Assembly (NCBI RefSeq): GCF_036227325.1
Contig: NZ_CP109467.1
Coordinates: forward strand, 5,394,001 to 5,458,000
DNA from: Streptomyces sp. NBC_01465
Lineage (GTDB): Bacteria; Actinomycetota; Actinomycetes; Streptomycetales; Streptomycetaceae
Length of the DNA: 64,000 nt
Direction of reading: 5' to 3'
How positions within the stretch are numbered: the stretch's first letter is position 1; each line of letters starts with the position of its first letter. Positions 1 to 8,509 of the stretch are shown here, piece by piece. The notes under the pieces were generated by a model. That model saw only the letters and a list, made by a program, of their open reading frames with translations. It was not told where the DNA came from and did no database searches. The position numbers were made by a program, and so were the translations under genes.

Positions 1-115
1 TGCTTGGCATGTAGCTGAGTATGCGTGTGGCTTTTCCGTCGCACGTCGCAAGCTCGCCGAAGGATTTGGCGAGGAGATCTCTGACGGCCAATCGGCTTTT
101 GGATTCGGCAGACTG
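1..115 (-). other. Possible partial coding frame running off the left edge
   Basis: On the minus strand a frame is open from about 115 to base 1 and reads like protein (it contains RLAVRDLLAKSFGELATCDG). A TAG lies just upstream at 118-116 and I see no ATG or GTG start, only a possible TTG. Third positions are much less GC-rich than in the core genes, which suggests acquired or decaying DNA. The rest of 116-314 shows no gene I can defend. An open frame continues past the stop of the next gene at 315, but it has no start or recognisable domain. Confidence 0.2.
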
Positions 116-314
116 CTACTTGCCTTGCAGGGAAGCGGAGCGGTCGATCACGCATATCGCGCAGGACCGTGTCCGGGAACTGAGTGTCCTTGTTCCTGTC
201 ACGGTCAGTTGCAGTCCTAGTACTCCAGCCGTAGACCATGATCTTGGTGGGTTTCCAGGTCACGGTCGGGCTGATTTCCCCTCTCGATTGGACCGGCCTG
301 ACGCGCTTGCCGTA

Positions 315-707
315 TCAGCTGGACTGGTCGGGGGAGGGATTGCCGACGTTATCCGTGTAGAAGCGGCCCTGTTCACACAGCGCGTCGATCTCGAGGTTGT
401 CTTCCTTGCTCAGTTGCTCATCCAGCGCGACGCTGATGACGTGTCGAACGCGGGCCAACCGTCGCGCCACGTCCCAGTCGTCGATGAACGTTCCGACGGT
501 GTGCTCATCGGCGGTGCCGGACGCCTGGCGGGATCCGAGTCGGTCGAGGGATACCACGAACTCGTTCAGGTCTTGCAGGACTGCGACGGCCTCGGCAAGG
601 GGGATGCGGATCTCCCGGGAGGACATGTCCATCGGCGGAATCAACTCCAGGGTTGGTGCTCCAGCCTGGATGGTGATCTTACTGATCCGGGCTGGTCGGG
701 GAACCAT
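315..707 (-). CDS. Hypothetical protein, 130 aa
   Basis: I do not recognise this protein. The ATG at 707 is preceded by AGGA at a normal distance, and the translation has a balanced composition with acidic and helical stretches such as AEAVAVLQDLNEFV. The longer open frame upstream of 707 is rejected because that DNA carries a transposase remnant on the other strand. There is no signal peptide, membrane segment or known motif. It is soluble and acidic in its C-terminal half. It sits head to head with the IS701-like fragment, so it may be cargo or a survivor of an accessory island. Confidence 0.45.
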   Translation of the reverse strand: MVPRPARISKITIQAGAPTLELIPPMDMSSREIRIPLAEAVAVLQDLNEFVVSLDRLGSRQASGTADEHTVGTFIDDWDVARRLARVRHVISVALDEQLSKEDNLEIDALCEQGRFYTDNVGNPSPDQSS

Positions 708-720
708 GTTCGAGGTCCTG

Positions 721-1056
721 ATGGACCGTATCGCGCGGCGGTTCGCCGTGTGGAACCGCGCCGCCGGGCGAGGGCACTGGTCCTCGGGTTGTTGTCGGAC
801 CTGCCGCGCAAGAATTGCTGGACGCTCGCCGAGTACGCGGGGGACGCTTCCCCGGACGGCCTGCAGCATCTGTTGTCGAAGGCCAGGTGAGACTCCGACG
901 CGGTCCGCGACGACATCCGCGAGTTCATCGTCGAGCAGTTGCACCACGAGGATGCGGTGTTGGTCGTCGATGTGCGGCATGCAGCGCCAGTACACCGGTA
1001 CTGCCGGACGCATCGCGAACAGCCAGGTCGCTGCCTATCTGACAATCGACGGATAA
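721..1056 (+). pseudogene. IS701-family transposase N-terminal remnant, frameshifted
   Basis: Read across frames, this stretch gives the N-terminal part of an IS701-type DDE transposase. MDRIARRFA lies in frame 1. RVEPRRRARALVLGLLSDLP and KNCWTLAEYAGDASPDGLQH follow in frame 3. An in-frame TGA at about 889 comes next, where the family usually has Trp. DSDAVRDDIREFIVEQL and VLVVDV follow, and then QRQYTGTAGRIANSQVAAYL in frame 1. The usual ETGDLKKGTHT-like segment between VLVVD and the QRQYTGTAGR block is missing, consistent with a deletion of about 30 bp that also shifts the frame. The catalytic C-terminal half is absent after about 1056. At least two frameshifts, one stop and a truncation make it non-functional. 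Confidence 0.75.
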
Positions 1057-1269
1057 GCGACAGGTACTCACGACGGGCAACCGACCCCGATCACGCCGAA
1101 GATCATTTATGGGGCAACCCTTAGGCGGTAGGGGATGTCCGTTAGGGCATCGGAAGCCAGGAGCGGGAGAGGGCGCTTGCTGTTCTCATCGAGATGGGGG
1201 ACGTGCAGCCCGTACTCCTCGGGTTCTGGGAACTACTTGCTGAGACCGCTCGGCAGGTGATGCTCGATC

Positions 1270-1470
1270 GGGTTCTGTCCGGTGGTGATGGCACCGGGTT
1301 TCGTGGCCGGGTGCGGGTGGGTGGAGGGCCGCCTCTCCTGTCCGGTGGGGGCGGGGGCGATTCGCGTGGGCGGGTGCGGCTTACTGATGGAAAGTAGCGT
1401 GGCTGAGGTGCGTGGGTGGCTGGACTACCTCCGTACGCGCGTTGTCGGCTGCGACTCCGTCGCAACGACC
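1270..1470 (+). repeat. Inverted repeat copy A flanking the HNH nuclease gene
   Basis: This is about 200 bp that recurs in reverse orientation at 3024-3225. Bases 1279-1334 are identical over 56 bp to the reverse complement of 3161-3216. Similarity continues, with scattered substitutions, to the GTCGGCTGCG..CGTCGCAACG block at 1444-1466. The best-conserved part is the outer end of each copy, as expected for ends of a mobile unit. The surrounding gene-free DNA (1057-1269 and 1471-1591) holds nothing else I recognise. Confidence 0.8.
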
Positions 1471-1591
1471 TTTCCCCAACTGATGTGAGAAATGGGCCCG
1501 GTGGGGTGCTTCGGGTGGGCGGGCAGGGTTGCACGCCGTGTCGCGCCTTCGGCGCACAGGCGCTGGCAACACGAGGGCCGGCTGGGGGGCG

Positions 1592-2929
1592 CTATTCGGT
1601 CCAGGTGTCGGGGGTGTTGGTGTAGGTGTGTCCGGTGGGTGCCGTCCAGTGGGTCTGCCCGGTCGCTTCGTTGCGGACGACGGTCCAGCCGCCTCGGTGT
1701 TTGAGGCCGTGGTGGCGTCGGCAGAGCGGGATCAGGTTCTCGGGCACTGACTGGCCGCCTGCGGGTGGGTTGTGGTGATCGAATTCCACGACGTGGTCGA
1801 GGTCGGTGCGGTGGGCGGGCATTCGGCAGGTCGGGAACGCGCAGTGGCGGTCGCGGGCTTCGACGTGGCGAGTGGTTTCGGCGGTGGGTTTGTAGGTGGT
1901 GGGGTCGGTTTTGACGACCATGCCGGTGGTGGGGTGGGTGATGAGGCGCCGCCACACCGTGCCTTCTGCGAACGCCACGTCGCGGGCTTGTCCGGCGGTG
2001 ATGGGTCCGTAGCCCTTCAACTCGGCGGGCTCCTCGCTGGCCCCGATCAGCACGTCCAGCGGGACGGTGATCTGAACGACCGCCGCTGAACGACCGCCCA
2101 CCGACTGCGTGTTGGTGGTGCCGGTGATCAGGTCGAACAAAGCGTCCGCCCGCTTCTGGGAGAGGGTGCGGCCGTCGTCGGCGAAGGTGGCGGCGTGGGC
2201 GTCGACGGCCTGTTCCATGAGTGCGGCTTGTTCTGCCGGGATGATCGCTCCGAACATCGCCATGCCGTCCGGCTGCGGGTAGTTGACCGTGGTCCGCTCC
2301 AGACGCCGCTGCTCGTGGCGGGCGGCCGCACCCTCGGGGTCGAGGCGGGCGATCGTGCGGTTCAGCATCCGCCGGGTCTCGTGCGCCGCCTGGGTGGGGA
2401 GCTTGGCCACCACCGCGTCCTCGACCTTCGCGGTCATCTCATCGTCGAGGACCGCGCACGCATCCACCACCGTCTTGGCCTGGCGCCAGGAGATTTCCCC
2501 CTGCGCCAGCAGCTCCAGGGTCTGGGGCAGGCGGTCCATCAGCGCGCGGGCGACCTCCAGGCGGTCGCCCGCACCTGCCCCGCTCAGCTTCAGGGCGCAG
2601 GCGACCTGTTCGGCCGCGTAGTCCCAGTCATGCAGCAGGGTGGTCTCGAAGTCCGCACCCACCGGCAACTCGGCACTGGTCTGCGCCTCGATCCCCGCCA
2701 GCAACGGCACCTGACAGGCAGCCACCCAGGACGCGCAGCGCTCCAGTACCGCCAACGCATCGATCCGCCCGGCCGCGGACAGCTTCTCCGCGTCCAGGAC
2801 CGGCAGCAGGTCCATCACATGCGCCGACGGGTCCTGCGTGCGCAGAAAGGCCGCCCACTCGTCCGGTGTCCCCGGTGCTTCCCTTTGTTCTTCCATCCCC
2901 CACACCCCCGTGCGTCGGTCACCAACCAC
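1592..2929 (-). CDS. DUF222 / HNH endonuclease domain protein (13E12-repeat type)
   Basis: A protein of 445 aa from the GTG at 2929, or 434 aa from the ATG at 2896. The N-terminal two thirds is helical and matches the DUF222 type (motifs such as ISWRQAKTVVDA and DGRTLSQKRADALFDLI). The C-terminus is an HNH nuclease: CAFPTCRMPAHRTDLDHVV, then HNPPAGG, ENLIPLCRRHHGLKH, with paired Cys and His residues that would bind zinc. The family is known from mycobacterial 13E12 repeat proteins and is often multicopy. It probably nicks or cuts DNA, but the target is unknown. The inverted repeats on both sides suggest it is, or was, the gene of a small mobile unit. No partner gene is adjacent. Confidence 0.85.
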   Translation of the reverse strand: MVGDRRTGVWGMEEQREAPGTPDEWAAFLRTQDPSAHVMDLLPVLDAEKLSAAGRIDALAVLERCASWVAACQVPLLAGIEAQTSAELPVGADFETTLLHDWDYAAEQVACALKLSGAGAGDRLEVARALMDRLPQTLELLAQGEISWRQAKTVVDACAVLDDEMTAKVEDAVVAKLPTQAAHETRRMLNRTIARLDPEGAAARHEQRRLERTTVNYPQPDGMAMFGAIIPAEQAALMEQAVDAHAATFADDGRTLSQKRADALFDLITGTTNTQSVGGRSAAVVQITVPLDVLIGASEEPAELKGYGPITAGQARDVAFAEGTVWRRLITHPTTGMVVKTDPTTYKPTAETTRHVEARDRHCAFPTCRMPAHRTDLDHVVEFDHHNPPAGGQSVPENLIPLCRRHHGLKHRGGWTVVRNEATGQTHWTAPTGHTYTNTPDTWTE

Positions 2930-3023
2930 CGTCCCCTATACGGTGGTTGATACCCCTATTCTCCCTCACTCTCCGTGATAATGCCAGGTCAATCCCGTGT
3001 TTATTTCACAGTCATCAGAACCA

Positions 3024-3225
3024 GGACGTTGCGACGAAGCCGCAGCCGACCACGCGCGAAGGGACAGTTCGCCAGCCCACCACGCACCCCAACCACGCTA
3101 ATTTCCATCGGTAAGCCGCACCCGCCCACGCGTATCGCCCCCGCCCCCACCGGACCGTGGAGGCGGCCCTCCACCCACCCGCACCCGGCCACGAAACCCG
3201 GTGCCATCACCACCGGCAGAATCCG
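3024..3225 (-). repeat. Inverted repeat copy B flanking the HNH nuclease gene
   Basis: This is the reverse-complement partner of 1270-1470. The perfect 56-bp core is 3161-3216. It contains a short hairpin GTGGAGG-CGGC-CCTCCAC at 3157-3174 that copy A has only in imperfect form. Together with 2930-3023 it fills the gene-free interval between the HNH gene and the next CDS. I see no coding sequence there. Confidence 0.8.
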
Positions 3226-3234
3226 CCCCGCCCC

Positions 3235-3816
3235 TCAACCACGCTGTCTGGCTTCCATCGTGACTGCCAGAGCGAACAGCAATTGCCGGTCGATCGCATC
3301 CTCGTGCACGGTCAGCTTGTACCAGTCGTCCAGCACCTTGGGCTTCTCGATGCTGAACGCCGTCTTCCCGTCCCGTTCGAAGTCGAAGTGGTACTTCACC
3401 AGAGCTCCGGCGATCTCGCCCACCACCCCGGCGAGCCCCAGCAGGCGCCGTCCCCGCGCCGTCTTCACGCTGCGCTCCGTCCCGATGAAACGGCCCAGTC
3501 CGGGCTGGTCGAACTGCCATGTCGTGCGGTCCAGGGACTTCTTCATCAGCACACCAAATGAGCCGAGAAGCTGCCCCTCGTGATCGAATGCCTCGTACCC
3601 GGTCATCGAGGCGAGCCAGCCCTCGCTGCTTTCGTGCACGCTCACCAGTTTCTCGGTGCGCTGCTCGCCGCGGTAGATCGTCAGCCAAGTGAGACCTTCT
3701 GTGCATGGTGGATCGATTCCGGCATATGGGAAATCTAGTCCGCGCCTACCCGGCCCCGACCCGCTGTCGGCCACCTGTCGGGCCCGTGTCGGCGGTGTGT
3801 CGGCGTGCGGGAGCAC
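3235..3816 (-). CDS. Hypothetical protein, possibly LURP-one/scramblase-like
   Basis: Up to 193 aa. The C-terminal 150 residues look genuinely coding and carry the pattern of LURP-one/phospholipid-scramblase-like beta-barrel proteins: YEAFDHEGQLLGSFGVLMKK, then WQF..PGLGRFIGTE, then YHFDFERDGKTAFSIEKPK. Nothing catalytic is visible. The N-terminus is doubtful. The first 20-odd codons lie inside the TGTCGG repeat array that serves the divergent hydrolase, and no convincing ribosome site or internal ATG is present before about residue 70. The gene may have lost its true 5' end next to the accessory island. The family assignment is tentative. Confidence 0.55.
   Translation of the reverse strand: MLPHADTPPTRARQVADSGSGPGRRGLDFPYAGIDPPCTEGLTWLTIYRGEQRTEKLVSVHESSEGWLASMTGYEAFDHEGQLLGSFGVLMKKSLDRTTWQFDQPGLGRFIGTERSVKTARGRRLLGLAGVVGEIAGALVKYHFDFERDGKTAFSIEKPKVLDDWYKLTVHEDAIDRQLLFALAVTMEARQRG
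3765..3803 (+). promoter_or_regulatory. Four TGTCGG direct repeats at an exact 11-bp period
   Basis: TGTCGG occurs at 3765, 3776, 3787 and 3798. The start-to-start spacing is 11 bp each time, and the last copy lies 22 bp before the hydrolase ATG at 3826. Spacers differ in sequence, so this is not a simple tandem duplication. One-turn spacing places all four on one DNA face, as for SARP-type activator sites or other oligomeric regulators. Confidence 0.6.
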
Positions 3817-3825
3817 GCTGAGGTC

Positions 3826-4650
3826 ATGACTGAGCTACTGGCCGTCTCAGAGGACGGCACACCCATCACCGCACTCGACGAAGGCACCCGCGAGATCAGT
3901 GCAAGTCGCCCTGTTCTGCTGGTCGTTCACCCCGGCGGGAGCGACATCTCCACCTGGGACGCGGTCGCCCGCTCGCTCGCGGCCGACTTCCGTGTCGTCC
4001 GCGTCCGGCGGCGTATCTACGTCTCCGGCGCCGACATCGCCCCCGACCATTCCATGGCCGACGAGGCCGCCGACATCCTCGCCGTCGCCCGGCTTCTCGG
4101 GCCCCGGCCCGTGTTCCTGGTCGGGCACTCCTCGGGTGCGGTCGCCGCGCTGGAGGCCGCGCGGGCCGAGCCCTCGGCGTTCGGCGGGCTGTTTCTGTAC
4201 GAACCGCCTCTGCCCACCCGGTCGTTGCTCGCCGGCGTGGCCGGGCTCCGCGCCCGCGCCGCGATCGACGCGGGGGATCCGGTCGAGGCGATGCGGATCC
4301 ATATGCGCGACGTCGTACGGATGCCCGCGCCCGAGGTCGACGGGATGTTCGCCGACCCGCGCATCGCCGCCGCCTTCGCCGTGCACGCGGCGGCGCAGAT
4401 CACCGACGACGAGGCGCTCGACGCCCTCGGCGTCGGCATCGACCGCTTCAAGGGCCTCGAACTGCCGGTGACCCTCCTCGAAGGGGACCAGAGCCCGGAA
4501 CATCTCCGCGAGCGCACCGCCGACCTGGCCGCCGTACTGCCCGACGCGCGCATCGTCACGCTCGTCGGGGAGGGGCACATCGCCCAGCTCACCGCGCCGG
4601 ACCGGCTGGAGAGTGCGATCCGGGACGCGGTGTGGGAGGTCTGCGGGTGA
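3826..4650 (+). CDS. Alpha/beta-fold hydrolase
   Basis: 274 aa from the ATG at 3826, which has GAGGT just upstream; a longer frame to 3805 has no better site. The nucleophile elbow VGHSSGAVA (G-x-S-x-G, Ser at about residue 103) and the oxyanion strand VLLVVHPGGSD are clear. The C-terminal GEGHIAQL supplies the catalytic His, and an Asp in LLEGDQSPEH may complete the triad. It is cytoplasmic, with no signal peptide. Substrate unknown; an esterase or lactonase is most likely. Its stop lies 1 bp from the convergent stop of the serine hydrolase. It is probably controlled through the TGTCGG array upstream. Confidence 0.85.
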   Translation: MTELLAVSEDGTPITALDEGTREISASRPVLLVVHPGGSDISTWDAVARSLAADFRVVRVRRRIYVSGADIAPDHSMADEAADILAVARLLGPRPVFLVGHSSGAVAALEAARAEPSAFGGLFLYEPPLPTRSLLAGVAGLRARAAIDAGDPVEAMRIHMRDVVRMPAPEVDGMFADPRIAAAFAVHAAAQITDDEALDALGVGIDRFKGLELPVTLLEGDQSPEHLRERTADLAAVLPDARIVTLVGEGHIAQLTAPDRLESAIRDAVWEVCG

Positions 4651-4651
4651 G

Positions 4652-5794
4652 TCAGGCTTCCAGGCAGGCGTAGTACGTGCTGCTGTACGCGATGCCGTTC
4701 GCGGAGCCGAGCATGCCGGGCTGCATCTTGTTCATGACGTACGTGAACGTGCTGCGCGCATCGACGTCGTTGAGCACCATCGAGCCGCCCCACCCGCCCC
4801 AGAAGCAGATCCGGTGGTCGGGCAGGTGCGGGCGGGTCGCCTGCTCGGCGAGTCCGTAGCCGACGCCGAAGCGGACCGGGACGCCGAAGACCAGATCCGG
4901 GCCCGCGTACTGCTCCTCGAAGACCAGGTCGACGGTCTCGCGGCCGAGGAGCTTCACGCCGCACGCGGTGCCGTCGTGCGAGAGCGCGGACTGGATCCGG
5001 GCGAGGGAGCGGGCGTTGCCGTGGCCGTTGGCCGCCCCTATGTCGGCGCCGCGCCAGCCGTCGGTCCAGCTCGCCGTCGCGTCCAGCGGCGGTCCGGCGA
5101 ACGTCTTGAAGGTGAGGTGGTCGGGGCCGAGCGCCACGATGTCGAAGTCCTGCGGCGGTGGCGGGATCACGGGGGAGACCCGGTGGTACTGGTCCGCGGG
5201 GAGGCCGATGGTGAAGTCCGCGCCCACCGGGCCCGCGATCTCCTCGGCGACGAACTCGCGAAGGGGCTTGCCCGTGATCCGGCGGACGACCTCGCCTATC
5301 AGGTGGCCGAAGGTCAGTGCGTGGTACCCGGACGCCGTGCCCGGCTCCCACCACGGTGCCTGCGCGGCGAGGCGGGCGGTCGCGCGGTCCCAGTCGTACA
5401 GCTCCTCCATGGCCGCCGGCTGGTCCCAGCCGGAGAGACCGGAGGTGTGCGAGAGGAGGTGCCGTACCTCGATGTCCTGCTTGCCGGCCGCCGCGAACTC
5501 CGGCCAGTAGTGGGCCACTTTCTCGTGCACGTCGAGCAGACCGCGGTCGACCAGCATCAGGGCCGCGAGCGAGACCACCGTCTTGGTCGAGGACCAGACG
5601 TTGGTGACGGTGTCCTCGGCCCACTCCGTCGTACGGGACTCGTCGGTCCAGCCGCCCCACACATCGAGCACCATCTCGCCCTCGTGCACGGCGGCGAGTG
5701 ACGCACCGACCTCGTCGCCCGCGTCGATGCGACGGCTCAGTTCGTCTATCAGGGGCTGGAATCGGGGGTGGTACGTGCCGTGGATACGGGTCAT
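4652..5794 (-). CDS. Serine hydrolase, class C beta-lactamase / esterase family
   Basis: 380 aa. The ATG at 5794 is chosen because AGGGGA sits about 5 bp upstream; a GTG-type extension to 5818 is possible. The Ser-x-x-Lys motif [13 protein letters not shown] is near residue 75, and a [13 protein letters not shown] block fits the second (Tyr) motif. The C-terminal [10 protein letters not shown] replaces the usual HTG/KTG box. There is no signal peptide, so it is likely a cytoplasmic EstB-like esterase or peptidase rather than an exported antibiotic-inactivating enzyme. The substrate cannot be read from the sequence. Confidence 0.85.
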   Translation of the reverse strand: MTRIHGTYHPRFQPLIDELSRRIDAGDEVGASLAAVHEGEMVLDVWGGWTDESRTTEWAEDTVTNVWSSTKTVVSLAALMLVDRGLLDVHEKVAHYWPEFAAAGKQDIEVRHLLSHTSGLSGWDQPAAMEELYDWDRATARLAAQAPWWEPGTASGYHALTFGHLIGEVVRRITGKPLREFVAEEIAGPVGADFTIGLPADQYHRVSPVIPPPPQDFDIVALGPDHLTFKTFAGPPLDATASWTDGWRGADIGAANGHGNARSLARIQSALSHDGTACGVKLLGRETVDLVFEEQYAGPDLVFGVPVRFGVGYGLAEQATRPHLPDHRICFWGGWGGSMVLNDVDARSTFTYVMNKMQPGMLGSANGIAYSSTYYACLEA

Positions 5795-5839
5795 GGGGTC
5801 CCCTGCCGAGGTGATCACGAGTGAGGAGGTTTCCGCAGG

Positions 5840-6328
5840 CTAGGCCACCCCGCCGCCGGGAACAATCCCCGGCGGCGGATCCGTACGCACGCCGAGAAGA
5901 CTCATCTGCACCAGAGCGGGGCGGGTGTCGACATGGCCCGTGGCATCGGCGACCAGGGAGACCATGAGGGTGCGCAGTTCCGCTGCGGGTTCGGACAGGG
6001 CATACGTCCGCAGGACGAGTTCCAGCATCACCGCGTCGAACTCCGCTCCGAAATCCCGGTACCGGTCCGGATCGCGTTCCGCCTCGGCCCGGACGATGCG
6101 CCACCCGCCGCCCTCGGACGCCCCTGCCGGGGCGAACTCGGCCCGGTAGATCTCGTGCCCCGTCCAGCTCCTCAGCAGACGGACGGTGTCGCCCTCGGAG
6201 ACCACATGCCATTTGCCTTCCATCGCGCGGCTGACATGTCCGAGCCGCATCGCATCCCGCTCTTCGTCACTCCACACGCATGTGGGAAGGACGGTCAGGG
6301 GCGCTGGGCGCACCATGGAATTCCCCAT
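5840..6328 (-). CDS. Hypothetical protein, 162 aa
   Basis: I do not recognise a named family. The protein has the recurrent motif MEGKWHVVSEGDTVRLLRSW followed by TGHEIYRAEF near residues 36-65, then a helical C-terminus, and it is probably cytoplasmic. The start at 6328 overlaps the last 62 bp of the upstream transporter gene. Starts at 6316 and 6250 are possible; the last would remove the overlap but cut the TCVWSDEERDAM segment, which looks like part of the domain. It is co-directional with the EamA gene, so co-transcription is likely. Confidence 0.6.
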   Translation of the reverse strand: MGNSMVRPAPLTVLPTCVWSDEERDAMRLGHVSRAMEGKWHVVSEGDTVRLLRSWTGHEIYRAEFAPAGASEGGGWRIVRAEAERDPDRYRDFGAEFDAVMLELVLRTYALSEPAAELRTLMVSLVADATGHVDTRPALVQMSLLGVRTDPPPGIVPGGGVA

Positions 6329-7295
6329 GGGCGAGATCGTAGACGCCGGGGTCCGTGGCGTTCGGCTCGACGGCTGGTGCGGTCGCCTCCGCCGTCGGCC
6401 GCGGGGCGACTGCCGTACGCCCCCACGCCGTACCCGCGAGCACCAGCACCGCCCCCGCGAACCCGAGCCACCCCGGCCGGTCCCCGGCGAGCGCGATGCC
6501 GACGACCGCGGCCCACACCGGCTCCGTGCCGAGCAGCAGGCTGACGCGCGAGGGGGACGTCCTGCGGACCGCCCACATCTGTACGAAGAACGCGAAAAGT
6601 GTGCAGAACGCCGACAGATAGACCAGCCCCAGCCAGTCCCCGGCCCCGAAGCCCGCGGCTGCCGCCCACGGCGTGCCCCCGGTGCCCGGCGCCGCCGAAA
6701 GCAGCGCGAACACCACGACGGCGCTGGCCAGTTGGACCGTGGTCATCGACAGTGCGTCCGCGTCCTGCACCGACTTCATGCGCGACATCGCGAGGACGTG
6801 GACGGTACGGACGACGGCCGCACCCAGCATCAGCAGATCGCCGAGCGACGGCTCGGAGAACCCGGCGCCCTGCGTCAGGAGCAGCACCCCGAGCACCGAG
6901 AGCCCGGCGGCCGCGACGAACGACCCCGACAGCTTCGTCCCGCGCAGACGGCTCTCGGCGATCGGCGTGAAGATCATGGTGAGGCTGATGATGAGCCCGG
7001 CGTTGGTCGCGGAGGTGTGCACGACGCCGTACGTCTCGAGGATGAAAACCCCGGCGAGTATCAGCCCGAGGACGCCGGCCCCGCGTATCTGCGCACCGCT
7101 CAGCGCGAGCAGCTTGCGCCGGCCGACGACGAACAGCACGGGCAGCACCACGGCGAACCGCAGGACGAGCACCGCGAGCACCGTCTGGGTCGTGGTGACG
7201 CCCTTGGCGGCGAGGTAGCTGGAGCCCCACACCACTGCGACCAGCAGCACGGGCAGATCGGTCAGCCAGGCACGGCGGGCCGCGGGGACGCTCAT
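6267..7295 (-). CDS. EamA/DMT-family transporter
   Basis: 342 aa from the ATG at 7295, with GAGGAG 6 bp upstream. The longer open frame to 7598 is not used. About ten hydrophobic segments are arranged as two EamA repeats. The first opens with LLVAVVWGSSYLAAKGV and the second with LGDLLMLGAAVVRTVHVLAM. The C-terminal tail is polar. The family exports small metabolites such as amino acids or pigment precursors across the cytoplasmic membrane. The substrate is unknown. The gene is divergent from the epoxide-hydrolase-like gene at 7507. Confidence 0.88.
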   Translation of the reverse strand: MSVPAARRAWLTDLPVLLVAVVWGSSYLAAKGVTTTQTVLAVLVLRFAVVLPVLFVVGRRKLLALSGAQIRGAGVLGLILAGVFILETYGVVHTSATNAGLIISLTMIFTPIAESRLRGTKLSGSFVAAAGLSVLGVLLLTQGAGFSEPSLGDLLMLGAAVVRTVHVLAMSRMKSVQDADALSMTTVQLASAVVVFALLSAAPGTGGTPWAAAAGFGAGDWLGLVYLSAFCTLFAFFVQMWAVRRTSPSRVSLLLGTEPVWAAVVGIALAGDRPGWLGFAGAVLVLAGTAWGRTAVAPRPTAEATAPAVEPNATDPGVYDLAHGEFHGAPSAPDRPSHMRVE

Positions 7296-7506
7296 CGGGG
7301 GCTCCTCAGCAAGGGCTCGGCAGGGTGGGGCGGAGTGGGGCGGAGTGGGCGACCGCAGGTCAGCGGGCTGGGACAGCGTAATCGGCGTCAGTCGGGCGCC
7401 CTCGAACTTGCCGGAGCGGCAACAGAAATCGCGGGTGCGGCAGGGTTCGCCGGATGATCGTCGCAGGACACGGAGCGAACACCGAGCGACCCGACCCGGA
7501 GGACCC

Positions 7507-8496
7507 ATGCCGCAGACGCCCACGCCGCAGCCCGCACCCCTCACCCACCGCCTGGTCCCCGCACCGGCGGGCCGCATCCACCTCGTGGAGCAGGGCACGG
7601 GCCCACTCGTCCTCCTCGTCCACGGCTTCCCGGAGTCCTGGTACTCCTGGCGCCGCCAGCTCCCGGTGCTCGCCGCGGCGGGCTACCGCGCGGTCGCGGT
7701 CGACGTACGCGGCTACGGTCGCTCCTCCCGGCCGGACGGGGCCGCCGCGTACCGGATGCTCGACCTGGTCGAGGACGCCGTCGCCGTCGTGCGCGCGCTC
7801 GGCGAGGAGACGGCGGTGGTCGTCGGCCACGACTGGGGTTCGACCATCGCCGCGCACTGCGCGCTGGTGCGCCCCGACGTCTTCCGCGCGGTCGGCCTCC
7901 TGAGCGTCCCGTACGCACCGCCGGGCGGCCCGCGCCCGAGCGAGGTGTTCGCGGGGATGGGCGGGGACGAGGAGTTCTACGTCGCGTACTTCCAGGAGCC
8001 GGGCCGCGCCGAGGCGGAGATCGAGCCCGACGTACGGGGCTGGCTGGCCGGGTTCTACGCGGCGTTCTCCGCGGACACGATGCCGGGCCCGGACGCCCCG
8101 GACCCGCACTTCGTGACCCGGGGCGGGCGCCTGCGGGACAGGTTCCCGGCCGGACCGCCGCTGCCCGCCTGGCTGGACGAGGCCGAACTCGACGTCTACG
8201 CGGCCGAGTTCGAGCGGACGGGGCTGACCGGCGCGCTCAACCGCTACCGGAACATGGACCGCGACTGGGAGGACCTGGCGGAGTTCCGGGGCGCACCGAT
8301 CACCCAGCCGTCCCTGTTCGTGGGCGGTACGCGGGACGCCTCGACGATGTGGTTGGCGGACGCGATCAAGGCGTACGACACGACGCTGCCGGGGCTGCGT
8401 GGGTCGCATCTGATCGAGGGGTGCGGGCACTGGATCCAGCAGGAACGGCCGGACACCGTCAATGAGTTGCTCATGGACTGGCTCGGATCGCTCTGA
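7507..8496 (+). CDS. Epoxide-hydrolase-like alpha/beta hydrolase
   Basis: 329 aa. The ATG at 7507 follows CGGAGGACCC. Epoxide-hydrolase features are present: HGFPESWYSWRRQLPVLAAA (HGxP oxyanion loop), DVRGYGRSS, the nucleophile motif VVGHDWGSTIA (Asp in the Ser position, near residue 112), lid tyrosines in the cap, and the C-terminal GCGHWIQQERP with the catalytic His. This arrangement supports epoxide ring opening or dehalogenation rather than ester hydrolysis. It is cytoplasmic. A paralogue with the same layout lies at 59121-60116. Confidence 0.88.
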   Translation: MPQTPTPQPAPLTHRLVPAPAGRIHLVEQGTGPLVLLVHGFPESWYSWRRQLPVLAAAGYRAVAVDVRGYGRSSRPDGAAAYRMLDLVEDAVAVVRALGEETAVVVGHDWGSTIAAHCALVRPDVFRAVGLLSVPYAPPGGPRPSEVFAGMGGDEEFYVAYFQEPGRAEAEIEPDVRGWLAGFYAAFSADTMPGPDAPDPHFVTRGGRLRDRFPAGPPLPAWLDEAELDVYAAEFERTGLTGALNRYRNMDRDWEDLAEFRGAPITQPSLFVGGTRDASTMWLADAIKAYDTTLPGLRGSHLIEGCGHWIQQERPDTVNELLMDWLGSL

Positions 8497-8509
8497 CGGT
8501 ACTCGCGAT

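Noticed and set aside
1142..1534. Minus-strand open frame between the transposase scar and the HNH gene
   Set aside because: Pro/Arg/Ser-rich translation crossing inverted repeat copy A, with no ribosome site or domain.
1772..2950. Plus-strand open frames inside the HNH gene
   Set aside because: Shadows of the DUF222/HNH frame, which has the intact zinc/HNH motifs.
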